From positions 8,191,501 to 8,255,500 of the forward strand of contig JAVTVX010000019.1 in the NCBI GenBank assembly GCA_033439265.1: a stretch of DNA of 64,000 nucleotides, written 5' to 3'. This stretch comes from Dillenia suffruticosa (taxonomy: Eukaryota > Streptophyta > Magnoliopsida > Dilleniales > Dilleniaceae). Positions 34,748 to 46,322 of this stretch are shown here, one piece after another (the stretch's first letter is position 1; the number at the start of each line of letters is the position of its first letter). The translations under genes were made by a program, and so were the position numbers. The notes beneath the pieces are model-generated. The model saw nothing but the letters and a program-made list of their open reading frames with translations. It did not search any database and was not told where the DNA came from.

Positions 34748-35893
34748 AAAGAAAGCAATGAAGTGTAGCACTAATCAATTAAATTTTGTCACAATACTTT
34801 CATTGAGAAGTCATGAAGGGCATACAAACATGCTTGCCCATGAGATAAATCAGAATAAAATAAAATGAAAAAAAAAAAACAGCAAGGTTACCCATACCAA
34901 AGCTTCAACACCACCAGCAGCTGCAATTTATTAGCAATTCCTATAATCAAATGATGGATTCCACAATGCACCAGCAGCTTCTTGCCTGCACAATGAATAA
35001 ATAAGTTTATGCATGCACAAGAATATAAACAATGATTGCTTTATTTATTCAAACATAATTATATAAGGGAATAATGATTAAATCAATTTTATTTGAATGA
35101 AAAAGGAATAAAGTACAAATACATCGAACCTGCTTACCCCTTTCTTTCTCAAAGAAAATAAATTTAGGATAATATTTTATGTTTTATTTTTTATAGTTTT
35201 TCTCCTTCAATAAAAGAGAGGTAGATTAAAAATACTATATACCACACTTTCCATGGATTACAAGAGTTTCACTAATGGTAAAATGCAAAATTTCATTTAT
35301 AGTTAAAATCAGAAAAAAAAAATCGTAATAACTATAATAAAATGTCAATATTCCCCATATTTCTCTTTGAAATCCCTAATTTACCAATTACTGTTGCAAA
35401 CAAATTCAAATTAAAAATTCTGTTCATGTCACACAAACTCCAATAAGAAGTACACATTATCATGCAAAGATTGCTGCTGCTCTCCAGAGCCCCCAAAAGA
35501 AAATAAGATAACGGTCAGTCAAAGTGATAGAAGGCTTCTATTCTGCAACCAAATGCCAAAATCATGTATACGGCATAAACACAGGTCCAATGATTGAAGC
35601 AGTAAAGATTTTGTTTTATGTATCCCAGATGAAGAAAGAAATGAAGTGTAGAACTAATCAATTAAATTTTGTAACAATACTTTTGAGAAGTCATGAAAGT
35701 ATATACAAACATGCTTGCCCATAAGATAAATCAGAAAAAAAAAAAAAAAAAAAGCAGCAAGATTACCCATACCAAAGCTTCAACGCCAACAGCAGCTGCA
35801 ATTGCTTAGCAATTCCTATCATCAAATGATAAATTCCACAATGCACCAGTAGCTTCTTGCCTGCACAATGAATAAATAAGTTTATGCATGCAC
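34748..35893. repeat. Direct repeat pair, about 265 bp each
   Basis: 34748-35018 and 35633-35893 are about 90% alike. They share AGCACTAATCAATTAAATTT, an A-run, CCATACCAAAGCTTCAACRC, and GCCTGCACAATGAATAAATA. The 600 bases between them are unrelated. A shorter tandem repeat follows at 35925 and 35988 (GGAAATGGCTACAATGGAAG). No transposon ends are visible at the borders, so a local duplication inside captured host DNA is likely. Confidence 0.8.
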
Positions 35894-36278
35894 ATACACA
35901 CATACAAGTTTTGCAAGACAAGAAGTAAACAAAGGAAATGGCTACAATGGAAGTAGGAAATTTTCTCTTATGTGAATGCTTGAAAATGTAAACAAAGGAA
36001 ATGGCTACAATGGAAGGAAATGACAGAGGCCATGTTGGCATGTTTGCAAAATTATATTTCTTACTTTCACATTTTAGGTTAGGTTGGAAAAAGGTGAACC
36101 AAATCTACATTTGGCTTGCAATAAACAGTTATGTGCCCATATCATGAACCTACCACATTTCAGGTAAAAAAATGCAGGCAATACCATGGTTTCAATTAAC
36201 ATTCTAGAATATAAGCCATGAAGACAACAAAACCACAGAAGGCAAGCATTCTGAAGTTAAGTTCGTGTACTCACAATA

Positions 36279-36367
36279 TCAATTAACAAGGTCTTCACTA
36301 ACAAATGCAATATAATTTGTCTGAACAACTTCAATACCTCTCTTCAACTCCTGTAACCACTTCAGAC
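36279..36367 (-). pseudogene. Exon-like last exon of an unidentified host gene, inside CACTA-2
   Basis: On the minus strand TTTTGTTTCCAG is a strong acceptor. It is followed by 89 bases reading GLKWLQELKRGIEVVQTNYI then AFVSEDLVN and a TGA at 36279-36281. The composition is protein-like and differs from TNP2 or the second ORF. I do not recognise the family. It lies between the transposase start and the subterminal array, so it would be carried by CACTA-2; gene capture is the simplest reading. Confidence 0.45.
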
Positions 36368-36479
36368 CTGGAAACAAAATTGAGCAAGTCAAAAAAAAAA
36401 AAAAAAAAAAAAAAGAAGAAATTGGAATTTCTGATGGATCTCTGTACTTACTTCTTCGTTTCAGCAATTAATTCTCTCT

Positions 36480-37060
36480 ATTAGAAATCCAAAATCCGAA
36501 AGAGAGTGACAGAGACAGAGAGGGCAGATATAGAGGGGAAGAGGTTCAAAACCCTAACTCTGGGTTTGACAGTGAAAATCTGGAGGGGAAGTTTCAAAAC
36601 CCTTTCCAAGAACACATTCACTAAAAGGAGGCAGCGTGTTTTCCGGTTGGGGAAACCCTAACCCTAGCTTCGAGTAAATGACGAAGAAGAAGAAGAAGAA
36701 GAAGGAAACCCCAAACCTAACCCTACCTTTATTTCTCTACAAAATAATCCATTCAAATTTCGGGGAAGAAGATCTGAGTATTCAGAGCGAGAAGATGAGA
36801 GTGAGAGAGACACATTTGGGAGTGGCTTCGTCGTAGAATGTAGGGTGGGTGGGTGTAGCGGGGGGAGAGAGAGAAGGTGAAGGATACAGAGAGAAATTTG
36901 CAAGTGAGGGAGAGGGAGATAGAGATAGAGATCTAGGATCGACTTGCTCGCAGGATGTGGAGGGTGCAAGCAGGAGAGAGAGGGTGAAGGAGAGAGACAG
37001 AAATCTCGAAGTGTAGGAGAGGGAGAAAGAGAGAGATAGATATATCGGGACACAGTTGGC
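36480..37060 (-). promoter_or_regulatory. GA-rich leader with telo-box motifs, putative CACTA-2 or captured promoter
   Basis: The region is purine-rich, with many GAGAGA runs (36830-37050) and several AAACCCTAA / AACCCTAACCC-type telo-box words (36547-36555, 36651-36664, 36705-36727). Telo-boxes and GA runs are common in plant promoters and 5' leaders. It lies just inside the subterminal array and upstream of the leftward transcription unit. No clear TATA box was found. The minus-strand open frame here (Ser/Leu/Pro-rich) is a shadow of the GA repeats. Confidence 0.45.
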
Positions 37061-38579
37061 GACGAAGTTTGATATCCATCGCTAATGTAGCGACGGATAT
37101 ATGAATCCGTCGCTACAATAATAGCGACACATTCTATTTCCGTCGCTACATTAGCGACGGAAGTCTGATAACCGTCGCTAAGTTAACAACGGATATCTGT
37201 ATCCGTCGCTAAGAAATAGCAACAGATTCAGGTATCCATCGCTAAGTTGGCAATAGATTCACCTATTCATTGTTAAGTTGGCGACGCATATATGAATTCA
37301 TCACTGACCTTTTTTTTTCTTTCCTTTTTATTTTAGTTTCTTTAAACCCTAAACTAGTCCATAAATGGACTAGTGTCTCAATAGCCATCTGTGTCAGTGC
37401 TACCGGCCCCTTCAAACTACTATTTCATCTACTTACTAGACGAGATGGATCCTCCGACATGCATGTATGATTTTCTCTTCCTTACGCATGATGATTATAC
37501 TATATTTCACAAAAGCGAATGGATGTATAAGATGATGAACACGAATGGTCCTGTGAATGGTAGCTGCAAAGGGAAACTCGTTCGTAACATATTGATTGAA
37601 TTATTTATTATAAATATTTGTTATTTTTGTTGAAATTGTAACATTTATTATATAATATTTCCAATTTCGATATTCAAATAACTTAAAAAAGAGAGATACA
37701 TTTTTAAGTACCGGTACAAATAACTAATGATTTTAGGCACCAATAAATTTCTTGACTACAACTAAGTCACGAATGGGTGGAGACGATGAAAAACACAAAT
37801 GGTCAATTCAACGACAGCGGTTAATGAAAAATTACTTGTTACAAATTAAATGAATGATTTATTATCGAACATTGTCAATTTTGTGAAAATTGCAATATGC
37901 AATATATATTCAACTTGATTTTGTTATTTATTAATTGTCAAAAAAGGAGACATGATTACAAATGTTTCATAATAGTTTCTTGAACTAATTTAGCCACGAA
38001 ATTAACAACAAATTTTTAATATTTGCAATGAATTTAGCTATGAATATTTTTTGTGACTAATTAGCAATGAATTTTACCACGAATATTTTTTTTCGTTAAT
38101 TATGGACAAATTTAGCCATGAATTTCGGAGTTTGTTACTAAATTTTGTGAAAAATATTACTATCACACTAATTAGCGATGACTTTAGAGATGGAAAATTT
38201 TTATAGCTAAATTTGGGGACAAAATTGAATACGAAATATTTTCGTCGCTAAATTTAGCGACGGACAATGTATCTGTGGCAAAATTTACCAACGAAATTGT
38301 TATTCATCGCTAATCTGCGACGAATTTTACAACGAAAAATACTTTTTAGCCAATTAGCGATGAATTTAGTGACCAAATTTTTTTTTGTGCCTAATTGGAG
38401 ACAAATTTTGCTACGAATTATATATATTTGTTCCTAATTTAGCCACGAATTGATTTTTGTCGCAAATTTCGTTACAAAGTAACAACGACAAACTTTTTCG
38501 TCACTAAATCCATCACAAAATGGCGACGAAAACCATTCGTTGCTAAAATCCGTCGCTAAAACCTTATTTTTTTGTAGTG
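37061..38579. repeat. CACTA-2 subterminal repeats and terminus
   Basis: 37061-37310 is a regular array of about 36-bp units built on GCGACGGATATMTGWATCCGTCGCT, a near-perfect palindromic form. 37320-37970 is a less repetitive spacer containing two related phrases (CGAATGGATG near 37518 and CGAATGGGTG near 37771). 37980-38570 is a more degenerate GCGACGAATTT array that ends in the terminus at 38579. Confidence 0.8.
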
Positions 38580-38761
38580 GTATGCTTTTTGTCAGAATTT
38601 CATGAGAGGAAAAAAAATTCCAAGAATTTTAAATCTGCATGGCCTTTTTTCCTCCCAAGTCCAATTAACCTTTCTCTACATTTCTGCAAATGTGTTTACT
38701 AGAGATGCTACAAGATAGGGTTACCTTCCCCCATATTTCTTGTAAACCTTTAATAGGCTTC

Positions 38762-41700
38762 ATAGACATGGTTCTACGGTCCATTACCTCAAGACCAGAA
38801 TTACCCGAGCCCATTAGGTAATAAAACCCATGAATAGTTGAATAGGTTCTTGGTCTCTCGGTTGAGTGTTTTCTCCATGAAACACTTTAATATATGCCTT
38901 TCGACCCTCTCGTCTTACTCTCTTGAGAAACTAGCTGCTCTTTGATCTCTTGGTCATCCTAGCTTTCGACCAGACCTCTCGGTTGCCTTACCCCTCAGTG
39001 GAAACGTTTTATTAATATGAAAATAATTTCATTATATGATAAGTTCGACTTGAGATTATCCAAATAAAAAGGAAATTTTAAACAAATTCAAATCTTCTTT
39101 TATCAAATATAAATCTCACATGGTCTTGGGAAGTCTTTTTCAATAGGGAAACAGGCTTCGGTAACCACTCCCGATATGGGAGAGAATTCCACGGTAACTT
39201 GAACTTTTCTTAACCATTAGAAATTAACTACAGATCCATAAAAAAGGTGGCATTCACTCTCGTCATAACGGCTTGGCATCTCAGATCATATTTTCAGGTG
39301 TACACTATTATAGTGTTGATAGACCAACCCTTAAAATTGATCCTATAGAAAAGAGATATCTCAGACCAGCTCATCAAATGGAATGTTGAACTTGGCGAAT
39401 TCGACATTGAATACAAACCAAGATCTACCATCAAAGGTCGGGCCATAATCAACTTCATTCTTGAATGCACCTTCCCAAGTCCTACTTAGCAAGCCACTAA
39501 CGATCATTCAAAAGAATACCTCCCATCACGTAGACCTTGCTTGTGGATAGGTCCTCCAATTTATCAGGAAGCGGAGTTAGCCTTATCTTAATAGGTCCCG
39601 ACAACTTCAAAGTGGAATATGCACTCCGCTTCGATTTTCGAGCCACCAACAATCAAACCAAATATGAAGTACTTTTGACATGACTATGAATCATAGCGTT
39701 GTTGGGAGCCAAACACATTCAGGTCTTTACCGACAGTCAACTCATGGTTAAATCAAAGGGACGTATGAGACAAATGACCCAATGATGGTGAAATACCTTC
39801 CTAAACTCAGAGACGAAATGAACAAGTTTGACAAATTCGACATGCAACGGATTTCTAGGTCTGAAAACACTAGAGCTAATGCACTGTCCAAGATTGCTAC
39901 CTCCTATTTGGTAGCAATTAACCGAACAGTCTATGTTGAGAGCCTTCTATACTCAAGCATTGATGAAGCAAAGTAGATCCAAACAACTGATAACATGGTA
40001 AACTTGAAAGACCCCATCCAAGACTACTTAAGAAGTGGTCAATTATCAGATTCACCGTTGGAAACGGTAAAGATTAGATGCCAAGCTGCACATTACTCAA
40101 ACATTGATGGCTCCCTTTACAAGAAGTCCATGCACCCATATCTCAAATGCCTGATGCTAGAAGAGGGTAATTACGTCCTCAGAGAGATTCACGAAAGGTA
40201 TGCGACAACCATGTAGGTACTCGAAACCTTGCCAACAAAGTATTACGTCAAGGGTTCTTCTGGCTCACCATGAAGGCTGACGCAGAGCCTTATGTCAAAA
40301 AATGTAATAAGTGTCAAAAATTCTACTCAGTGCGACACCAATCTTCTTCTGAGTTTTGCCCAATCAGAAGTTCATGGCCATTCACACAATGAAGGATAGA
40401 CATTCTGGGACAATTCCCTTAAGTCACTGGACAATGAAAGTTTCTCATCATGGCCATGATTACTTCACTAAGTAGGTAGAGGCCGAACACTTAGCCCAAA
40501 TCATAACTGACAAGGTATAGACTTTTGTAGGGATATCCATCATCACAAGATTCGGCCTACCCTATATCCTTATCACTGATAACAGCAATCAGTTTGACAA
40601 CAAAAGCTTTTAGAAATTTTGTAACAAGCTTGAGATACAACATTGTCTTACCTTTGTTACCTACCTGCAAGCCAACGGTCTCATCGAGGTCACCAGTTGA
40701 ACAATCCTTCAAGGGCATGCACAAGAGAAGGCAAAAGGCCTATGGGTAGATGGACTTTACAACATTCTTTGGGCCTATGGGACTATGCCTCGCAAGACCA
40801 CTGGGGAAACTCCATTCAACCTTACTTACAGACGTGAAGCCGTCATCCCAACAGAGATCGGAATCCACTTATTGCATCTAGATTGATACCACTCAGAATT
40901 AAATAAGCTGGCATTACGGGAGCAACTAGATCTCCTTCCAGAACTATGGGACACTGCATCCGCTTGAATGGCAGTTCACCAGCAACAATAGCACAATGCT
41001 ATAGCAGGAGAGTCAATGCTAGAATGTTCAAACTGTGAGACATGATTCTTCGAAAAGTGAAAGTTATGGGACAGCCTTAGTCGGGGGGGGGGGGGAATTT
41101 ACACCAAACTAGGAAGGCTCTGTCAAGTCCACTCGGTAGTTTGCTCAGGAACATATCGTCTCAATCACTTAGACGGCTCTACTATGCCTCGAATGTGGAA
41201 TGCCAAGCACATCGTCAATATAGGAGATGACACCCAACCAAATAGACACGATCTACTCTCTTCGTACAATGTCATTAAATTCTCTTTTAGCACAATGCCA
41301 ACAAGTACTCTCAACGTAATATCATCAAATTTTCTCTTGGCACAGTGCCAATGAGCACTCTTAGTGCAATACCATCAAATTCTCTCATGGTGCAATACCA
41401 AAGACTCTCTCGACTATGCACCTTGAAAGGGTCCCGCACACAAATGCCATTGCACAAGCTAAGCTTGCCTTCTGATACCTCAATTCGGGCATCTAAGAAA
41501 GGTTCTAACACTCCACCTTTCAATTACGGAGCAATTACAGACAACACAATAAACGATTTCAACATGCCATGGAAACTTAATTATGACAAAGTTTATACAA
41601 AAAGAAATTAGAAAGTTAGACATACGATCTATCAGTGGAATAAAACAACAAAAACTTTAGGGGCAAGAAAACAACTTTTTTATTTACTCATCTATAAGAT

Positions 41701-43460
41701 CTTTATAGAGTAAATCAGAATTCATACAAGCGGAAGTAGAAACAACATGATATTTACATATTAAGAGTATAGAATTTAGGAAGTGGGAAATATAGAAGGA
41801 ACAAAATATACAGGGAGGAAACTAGAGAGAAAGAGAAGGCACTCATTCTAAAGTTCATTTTTCGTCTTGAATCATAGCCTTAATGCCCAGGTTCATTCTC
41901 CCAACTCCACCTTTGCATATCTAGTTCCCCCATCCTCTTTACTTCTCCCAGGAAATGCCAACACTAAGCCACTTGTTGCACCTGGGTGCTCAATTGTCTC
42001 CATCAGACCTTACAAGAGAAAAACACCTTCGCCTTCCAACTTGAAATACAACAGAGGAAGGGGAAACGTCTCCACCCTCTGCAAGGTCCCTTGACACATC
42101 AATGTGGGTCTATTATAGTATTGGGTTTCCAAATGTCGTGATGGAACCTCACATTGGCAGTTTCCTTACTGATGGAACCTTGTATTGACAGTACTCATAC
42201 CTTCCCCAAAACATCCTGTTAACACTAGGATGCAAAAGAACCACCATCTCTCGTTTTTGAACTCATCAATACAAAAACATTACTATGATTAACAACCACT
42301 TACGATCTCTATTTTTCATGTATTTCGTCACCCATGAATTAAAACTCAGGTATATAACCTTATCTCATCTAATGAGCTAATGAAATTTCACTAGATACCC
42401 TTTCTATTTATAACCATAGAAAACGTTTCAAATATGACTCCCCGCGAACAGAGCAACCAAATCTTAATATCTACTGCATTTAATGTTCCACTTTCACATT
42501 CATTCCATTTACCCAAAACCAATTTCTCTCTTGTCCTTTCAAATTTCTCTTCGAGCTAGCATTAGGTGTGGGGGACAAAAGATGGTACATGGTCCAACGT
42601 CCCATTACCACAAAACCAAAATTACTTGAGGCCTTTAGGTCATAAAACCCATGAACACTTGAATACGCTCTCGATCTTTAGGTTGAGCGCTCTCTCGATT
42701 GAGTACTCTAATTTATGACTTTTGACCCTCTCAGTTTTACTCTCTCGATCAGCCAGGTACTCCTTGATCTCTCACTCATCCTAGTTTTCGGCCCTTAGGT
42801 CTCTTGGTTGCCTTGCTCCTTAGTAGATATGTTTCATTAATACGGACGTAATTACATTACTTGCCAAATTTGACTTGAGATTATTCGATAAGGAAGGAAA
42901 TTTCTATCAAATTCAAACTTTTCTTAATCGGATATGAATCTCACCGGTTTTGGGGAAATCTTTTTCAATAGGAAAATGGACCACGATAGCTACTCCTGAT
43001 ATGGAAGGAAATCTCCGTAATAAGTTGAACTTTCCTTAATTGATAGAATTCTAAATCTCTTAAAAATCTTTGTTTACAATTCCTGTAATCTCAGAAAATT
43101 CTCAACAATTTATGTACAAGAAAATTAGGATTTTTATACTCCTAAAGGCATAGGGGACTTGTCATACATGGATGCTATATATGTTCAACATAGATAACCG
43201 GCTAGGTATGTTCATTAATTCTATACTTATCACATAGACACAATATAGAGCTATCTTACGGTTTTTCTGAATTTATTTTTCATTCTTTCATAACCACTCC
43301 TTTTGACTTAAATATCAGAGCCTCCTCCACCGAAATACCCTCCGGCGGTGTTTGTAGGTCCTATCATTCGTAAAAACCTAGAACACTCCTCAACACCGAT
43401 TCCACACCCAGGTCAGCGGAGCAAGTATTTGTAGAGCAAAACCGACCTCTATCAGTGCTA
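38762..43460 (+). mobile_element. Degenerate Ty3/Gypsy (Tat/Ogre-like) element
   Basis: Two diverged LTR-like segments (38762-39230 and about 42566-43460) share CATAAAACCCATGAA, GACCCTCTC and CTTTTTCAATAGG phrases. Between them the plus strand holds the end of reverse transcriptase (about 39240-39480), an RNase H domain (about 39540-39960, DGSSNLSGSG-type start and FTDSQLMV), and integrase with zinc-binding and core regions (about 40220-40870). RNase H directly followed by integrase with these signatures fits the Tat group. A GTGTGGGGGAC tract marks the start of the 3' LTR. The element is old, internally shortened and carries many breaks. Confidence 0.75.
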
Positions 43461-44280
43461 TTCTTGGAAAGTTATTTAAAATGACACGTAGAAAAATTTA
43501 TATATAAATTGTCAAATAAATTATCCATAAAATCTCAAAAAGAATCACATTAGTTCCACCAATTAATTATAGAAGAATATTATTAAAAATCAGAATACTG
43601 CCCGATATGTACAAACAAATATAACTTGTTAGTTCGCATACCCAATAATTTTTTTTTATAGATCAATTTTGAATTCTATTAAATATTTTAATTTATTTAG
43701 CAGTTGTACATAAAAGAATTATTTCCATTGTAGGGTTATAAATTCCCGAGTTTTCTATTAAACAAAAAAAAATAGTACTTAATACTATTCACATAGAACT
43801 AAATAAAACAAAATTTCAACTTTTATTTCGATAATAGAAATTTTTCAATCATATTTTTTAATTTTAGAACCAGTTTACTATGTTTTAAATGCACCAAAAT
43901 TATCATGAGAAGTGTACAAATATTTGGTAAGTCCTTTATTTTTTTTTTGGTTATATAGAGATTTGAACTTAGAATCTCTAGGTCGGGGGAGGGGAGACGA
44001 AATCTTCCCCAGCAAAATGCCATGTACTCTAATCCTTGAATGTGGTACGATAATTACACCAAGTTTGCATTTGGTAACCGTCCTTATTAAATAAAGACCA
44101 CACATGAGATTTGCCAATTATGTTATATTTCTTTTCTTTTAAATATCAACGTGTCATTATATGTTTACAATTTTTTTTCTTAACTAATTGTTAATTTATA
44201 ATTCAAATGCATGACTTGACTGTTGGAAGGCTGGCAGAGTCTCCCGTCCTCGTGATCAGAGAGAGATAGAGAGAGAGAAA
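43461..44280. other. AT-rich spacer, no gene seen
   Basis: No supported frame or repeat structure. A GA run at 44261-44278 precedes the exon-like segment at 44304. Confidence 0.5.
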
Positions 44281-44303
44281 TAGCTTACAGGGTGATGATT
44301 GTA

Positions 44304-44529
44304 GGTGGCTTTAGCCAAAGACAATGGTATCAAATCCCTCGTTATCCCAATCGACACCCGGAGCTTTGAAAGTTTACCACAACTAATCTTCTATTACCGA
44401 TCGTTGCAGATGTTTGATGACGAAGCCAAACTCTACTTGCGTATTGAGCACGTTTATAGAAAAGCAAATTCATTTTCCGAGACACTCCAAGAAATTGGAA
44501 TTTCAGACTGTATTTTGTATCGATCATAA
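44304..44529 (+). pseudogene. RNase H-like (RVT_3 type) fragment
   Basis: After an acceptor-like GATTGTAG the frame reads VALAKDNGIKSLVIPIDTRS, then LYLRIEHVYRKANSFSETL and ends at a TAA (44527-44529). The pattern (helix with AL..., a D at the strand end, and HVYRKAN in place of the HV.RE.N active-site helix) matches the C-terminal half of RNase H domains found in LINE elements and in plant RVT_3 proteins. The D/H residues are partly conserved. The N-terminal half is not visible, so LINE remnant and host RVT_3 exon cannot be separated. Confidence 0.45.
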
Positions 44530-45667
44530 CTGTCTAACTCTTAGAGTGGTGGCTCTGTTGCATTATTTTGACTTGATGGGGTCTTTGTACACTGGTGCTG
44601 CTTTACCTGTACTCCTTTTATACCAAAATGAGAGAAAAAGAGGCTCTTATATTTGATTTTTTTTCCTTGTAATTGGCTCTTATATATATATATATTTGGG
44701 CAATGGTAATTGGCTTTTATAATTCTATTGGGTAGTTAAAAACCAAGCAACATATATAATGAGCCAAATTTCTGAAAAATGTTTTTAAAAAAATTTGGAA
44801 TTCATTTTTTTATATCTGTTCACTATGTAGATGCGTCAGGACGTTCTCAATCCTTGGTTTTGAAAAAAATAAATAAATAAATAAATTGATGCACTACCCA
44901 ACACTATGGATATCTAAATTAAATCCCATTTTTGGTCTCGGAGATGTTATACTCACTTATTGATTATTTCTCACACGGTCAATTGTTTAAGAGGTGTAAT
45001 GTAGAACGTGAATCCTCTAAATCCAAGAATCGCGTCAAACGACACAAGGGAAGGGTTTAGAGAGCAAGTTTGTGGTCCAAAGAAAGTTAAAAAGAATAAC
45101 TAATATGAGGAGAAGACCGTCGAGCTTGGCTGTCAAAAACACCACAGTGCCTTTGGGGTTCCGCTGACTCGAAATCACCGTGGCACTCGTGAAAACTGAT
45201 GTTTTTTTTTTTTTTTTTTTTTTTTTAATTTTTTATTTATTACTTTTTTTCTTTTTTTTACTTTTTCGGAATTTTGTTTCTTTTTTCATTTTGTTTGTTA
45301 TTTTTAACTTATTTGGTTGTCTAGAATTATTAAAACTCTAAATTAAGAGTCACAGCGTTTTGATGATTGTTTCCTTATTTGCTTTGGGGTTTTAGACTAT
45401 TTAATCTGTCACTCTCATTGTTTCAGAAACTTAGATTTTTGGTATTTTCTACAATGAAGAACACTACTGCTTTACTTTTGGGATGGATTCTCTTACAGAG
45501 TTTTAGAACTTATAGTGTAACAAACTCAGCACCTTACTTCCATTGTATGAATTGATATCAGAACAAGTTCATTCTGGGAGTGGAATCCCACATTGATGAC
45601 CATTATCAACTTCCGAGCCGGCAATGATAAAATTATCATAGCTTTGGACTCGTGGTTTCTTAGCTAA
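44530..45667. other. Spacer with T-run, no gene seen
   Basis: Mostly AT-rich, with a run of more than 20 T at about 45204-45226. A stretch at 45420-45670 has more even composition. No frame with a recognisable product was found. Confidence 0.5.
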
Positions 45668-46200
45668 CACTGCAAAAAACTATAATTTTGCGATGAAGTT
45701 TTTGAAGAAGCTCTATGAAAAGTTTGTCGCTAAAAGGTTTTGTGACAAATTTAGTGACGAAAACATATTCTTGGCTAATAACTTGTTGTAAATATTAGTG
45801 ACAAAATTCTCAAAATTCGTCATAAAATTTGCGACAAACAATGTTTCGTCGCTAATATTACGAATAATTTTTTTCATCACTAATTACCGATAAATTTTGC
45901 AACAAAAGTTGTTTGTCACAAAATTTGCCACCAAATACTATTCATCACAGAATTTGTCACTAATTTTAGTCACGAAACATCTGTCAACGGAAATTAGTGA
46001 CTAAGTTAGTGACAAACATTTTGTGATGAATTTTTACAACGAACTTAGCGACGAATATAGTAGAGAATTTTTGCAACGAATTTTACGATTAACGTTTGCG
46101 ATGAATTTTGTGACATCTTAAATTTAGCAATGAATATGAAAAATTTTATGACGAATTTTACGACGAACATAAAAATCATCAACGAATTTTAACAGTGTCA
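45668..46200. repeat. CACTA-3 left terminus and subterminal array
   Basis: Directly inside CACTGCAAAAAAC lie degenerate units TTTGTCGCTAAAAGG, GTGACAAATTTAGTGACG, TTTCGTCGCTAATATT and GCGACGAATATAG in both orientations to about 46200. They are more decayed than in CACTA-1. A non-repetitive CAACAACAAC stretch follows, to the LTR insertion at 46323. Confidence 0.8.
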
Positions 46201-46322
46201 AACATCCAACATCCATCAACATCAAATTTTTCCCATCTCTGCTCATCATGCAACTAACCATCTAATAATATCAATCAACTAATTATTCAACAACAACAAC
46301 TAATCATTTTAATAGTGTCAAG

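Larger units (their letters stand above)
32032..38579 (-). mobile_element. CACTA-2: degenerate En/Spm element with extra internal DNA
   Basis: The right terminus TTTTTTTGTAGTG ends at 38579, preceded by subterminal repeats (37061-37310 and 37980-38570). The TNP2-type transposase remnant lies at 32032-34187 on the minus strand. The left half (C-terminal transposase, second ORF, left terminus) is missing, replaced by pararetroviral sequence. The 2.9 kb between transposase start and array (34188-37060) is longer than the same interval in CACTA-1 (about 1.5 kb) and contains exon-like and duplicated sequence not seen in CACTA-1. Confidence 0.82.

Noticed and set aside
45540-45600. TTGATATCAGAACAAGTTC resembling a Met-tRNA primer-binding site
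   Set aside because: No LTR end with matching partner, polypurine tract or gag was found nearby; kept only as a possible retroelement trace.
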